Origin: Neelides folsomi
Taxonomy: Eukaryota; Arthropoda; Collembola; Neelipleona; Neelidae
Direction of reading: 5' to 3'
Length of the DNA stretch: 64,000 nt
Assembly (NCBI GenBank): GCA_034687125.1
Contig: JAQGBZ010000184.1
Coordinates: forward strand, 1-64,000
Shown here piece by piece: positions 63,484-64,000 of this stretch; position 1 is the stretch's first letter, and the number at the start of each line of letters is the position of its first letter. A program made the translations under genes and the position numbers. The notes under the pieces were generated by a model. That model saw only the letters and a list, made by a program, of their open reading frames with translations. It did no database searches and had not been told where the DNA came from.

Positions 63484-64000
63484 CTAAAAATATTAAACAA
63501 AATGAAATATAAGTAATTGTAATCATATTATCTATCAGTAGTTTAAAAAAATTTCTTGAATAAAATATCATATCATATCAAGGATAGTAAAATATAGTAG
63601 CATTCAGCTAGTTAGTTGATTTGCCTTATTTCAAACTTTCCCTTAGGTAAAATTTTGTCTAAACATGTCTGTTATATAATCTGTAAAATCTGTTAAATGT
63701 TGATCCTTTTTGTATTGTAGAAAATCAATATATGGCCTCAGGTATGTTCAATGCTTACACAAAAGAAGATTCATACATTAATCAAAAAGGCTAATTGCAA
63801 ACAAAATGATGTAATTTGAAGAATGTCCAATAGTTATTTAGTACCGGAACTAACGAATATTTAACGAGAACTTTCAGTCTCGTAGAACTCCTTTGATTTT
63901 GGGTGTCTCTAAATTGATCATAAATATTATGTAAGAGGTAAACTGAAATTTTCCTATTCTGGATGAACCCTGGAATTTGGGTAACGAAGTTTCAAAGCCT
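63484..64000 (-). other. Intron of the GPCR gene, continuing off the right edge
   Basis: Upstream of the acceptor (TTTTTAG) of the penultimate GPCR exon. No further TM-encoding exon could be recognised up to the window end. Confidence 0.5.

Overview
This window is nuclear DNA of an AT-rich, intron-containing animal, very probably an arthropod: it carries a Rebers-Riddiford cuticular protein gene beside conserved metazoan genes with canonical GT-AG introns. A crustacean such as a copepod would fit the base composition, but the sequence alone does not fix the species. There are no bacterial operons, ribosome binding sites or CRISPR arrays.

Layout, left to right. (1) 117-7116, minus: the 5' fifteen coding exons of CAD, the trifunctional pyrimidine enzyme; its 3' part lies off the left edge. 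A 712-bp inverted-repeat transposon (MITE) sits in one intron. (2) 10855-15284, plus: a complete nine-exon NRBP/Madm pseudokinase gene. (3) 15324-18154, minus: a four-exon cuticular protein whose stop is 39 bp from the NRBP stop, tail to tail. (4) 22195-23702, plus: a seven-exon, six-EF-hand CREC protein (reticulocalbin/calumenin type) ending in KDEL. (5) 24405-32355, plus: a fourteen-exon SETD2/Set2 histone H3K36 methyltransferase with AT-hooks, AWS-SET-post-SET, WW and SRI domains. (6) 34807-44536, minus: a six-exon gene I do not recognise, encoding signal peptide, fibronectin III domain, ZP-N domain and one transmembrane helix (425 residues), without a ZP-C domain. (7) 44.5-63.1 kb: almost 19 kb without a recognisable coding gene, holding some less AT-rich islands, a strong splice donor that may belong to an upstream noncoding exon of gene 6, and two palindromic MITE-like elements. 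(8) 63152-63483, minus: the last two coding exons of a vasopressin/oxytocin (inotocin)-type GPCR running off the right edge.

Exon models were built by hand from splice signals, reading phase and remembered family conservation. Coding lengths are whole multiples of three for CAD (1241 codons visible), NRBP (543), the cuticle gene (394), CREC (331), SETD2 (1498) and the FN3-ZP-N gene (425), which supports the chosen junctions. The genes do not form one pathway; they are ordinary housekeeping, signalling, cuticle and chromatin genes side by side. The most novel item is the FN3-ZP-N membrane protein.
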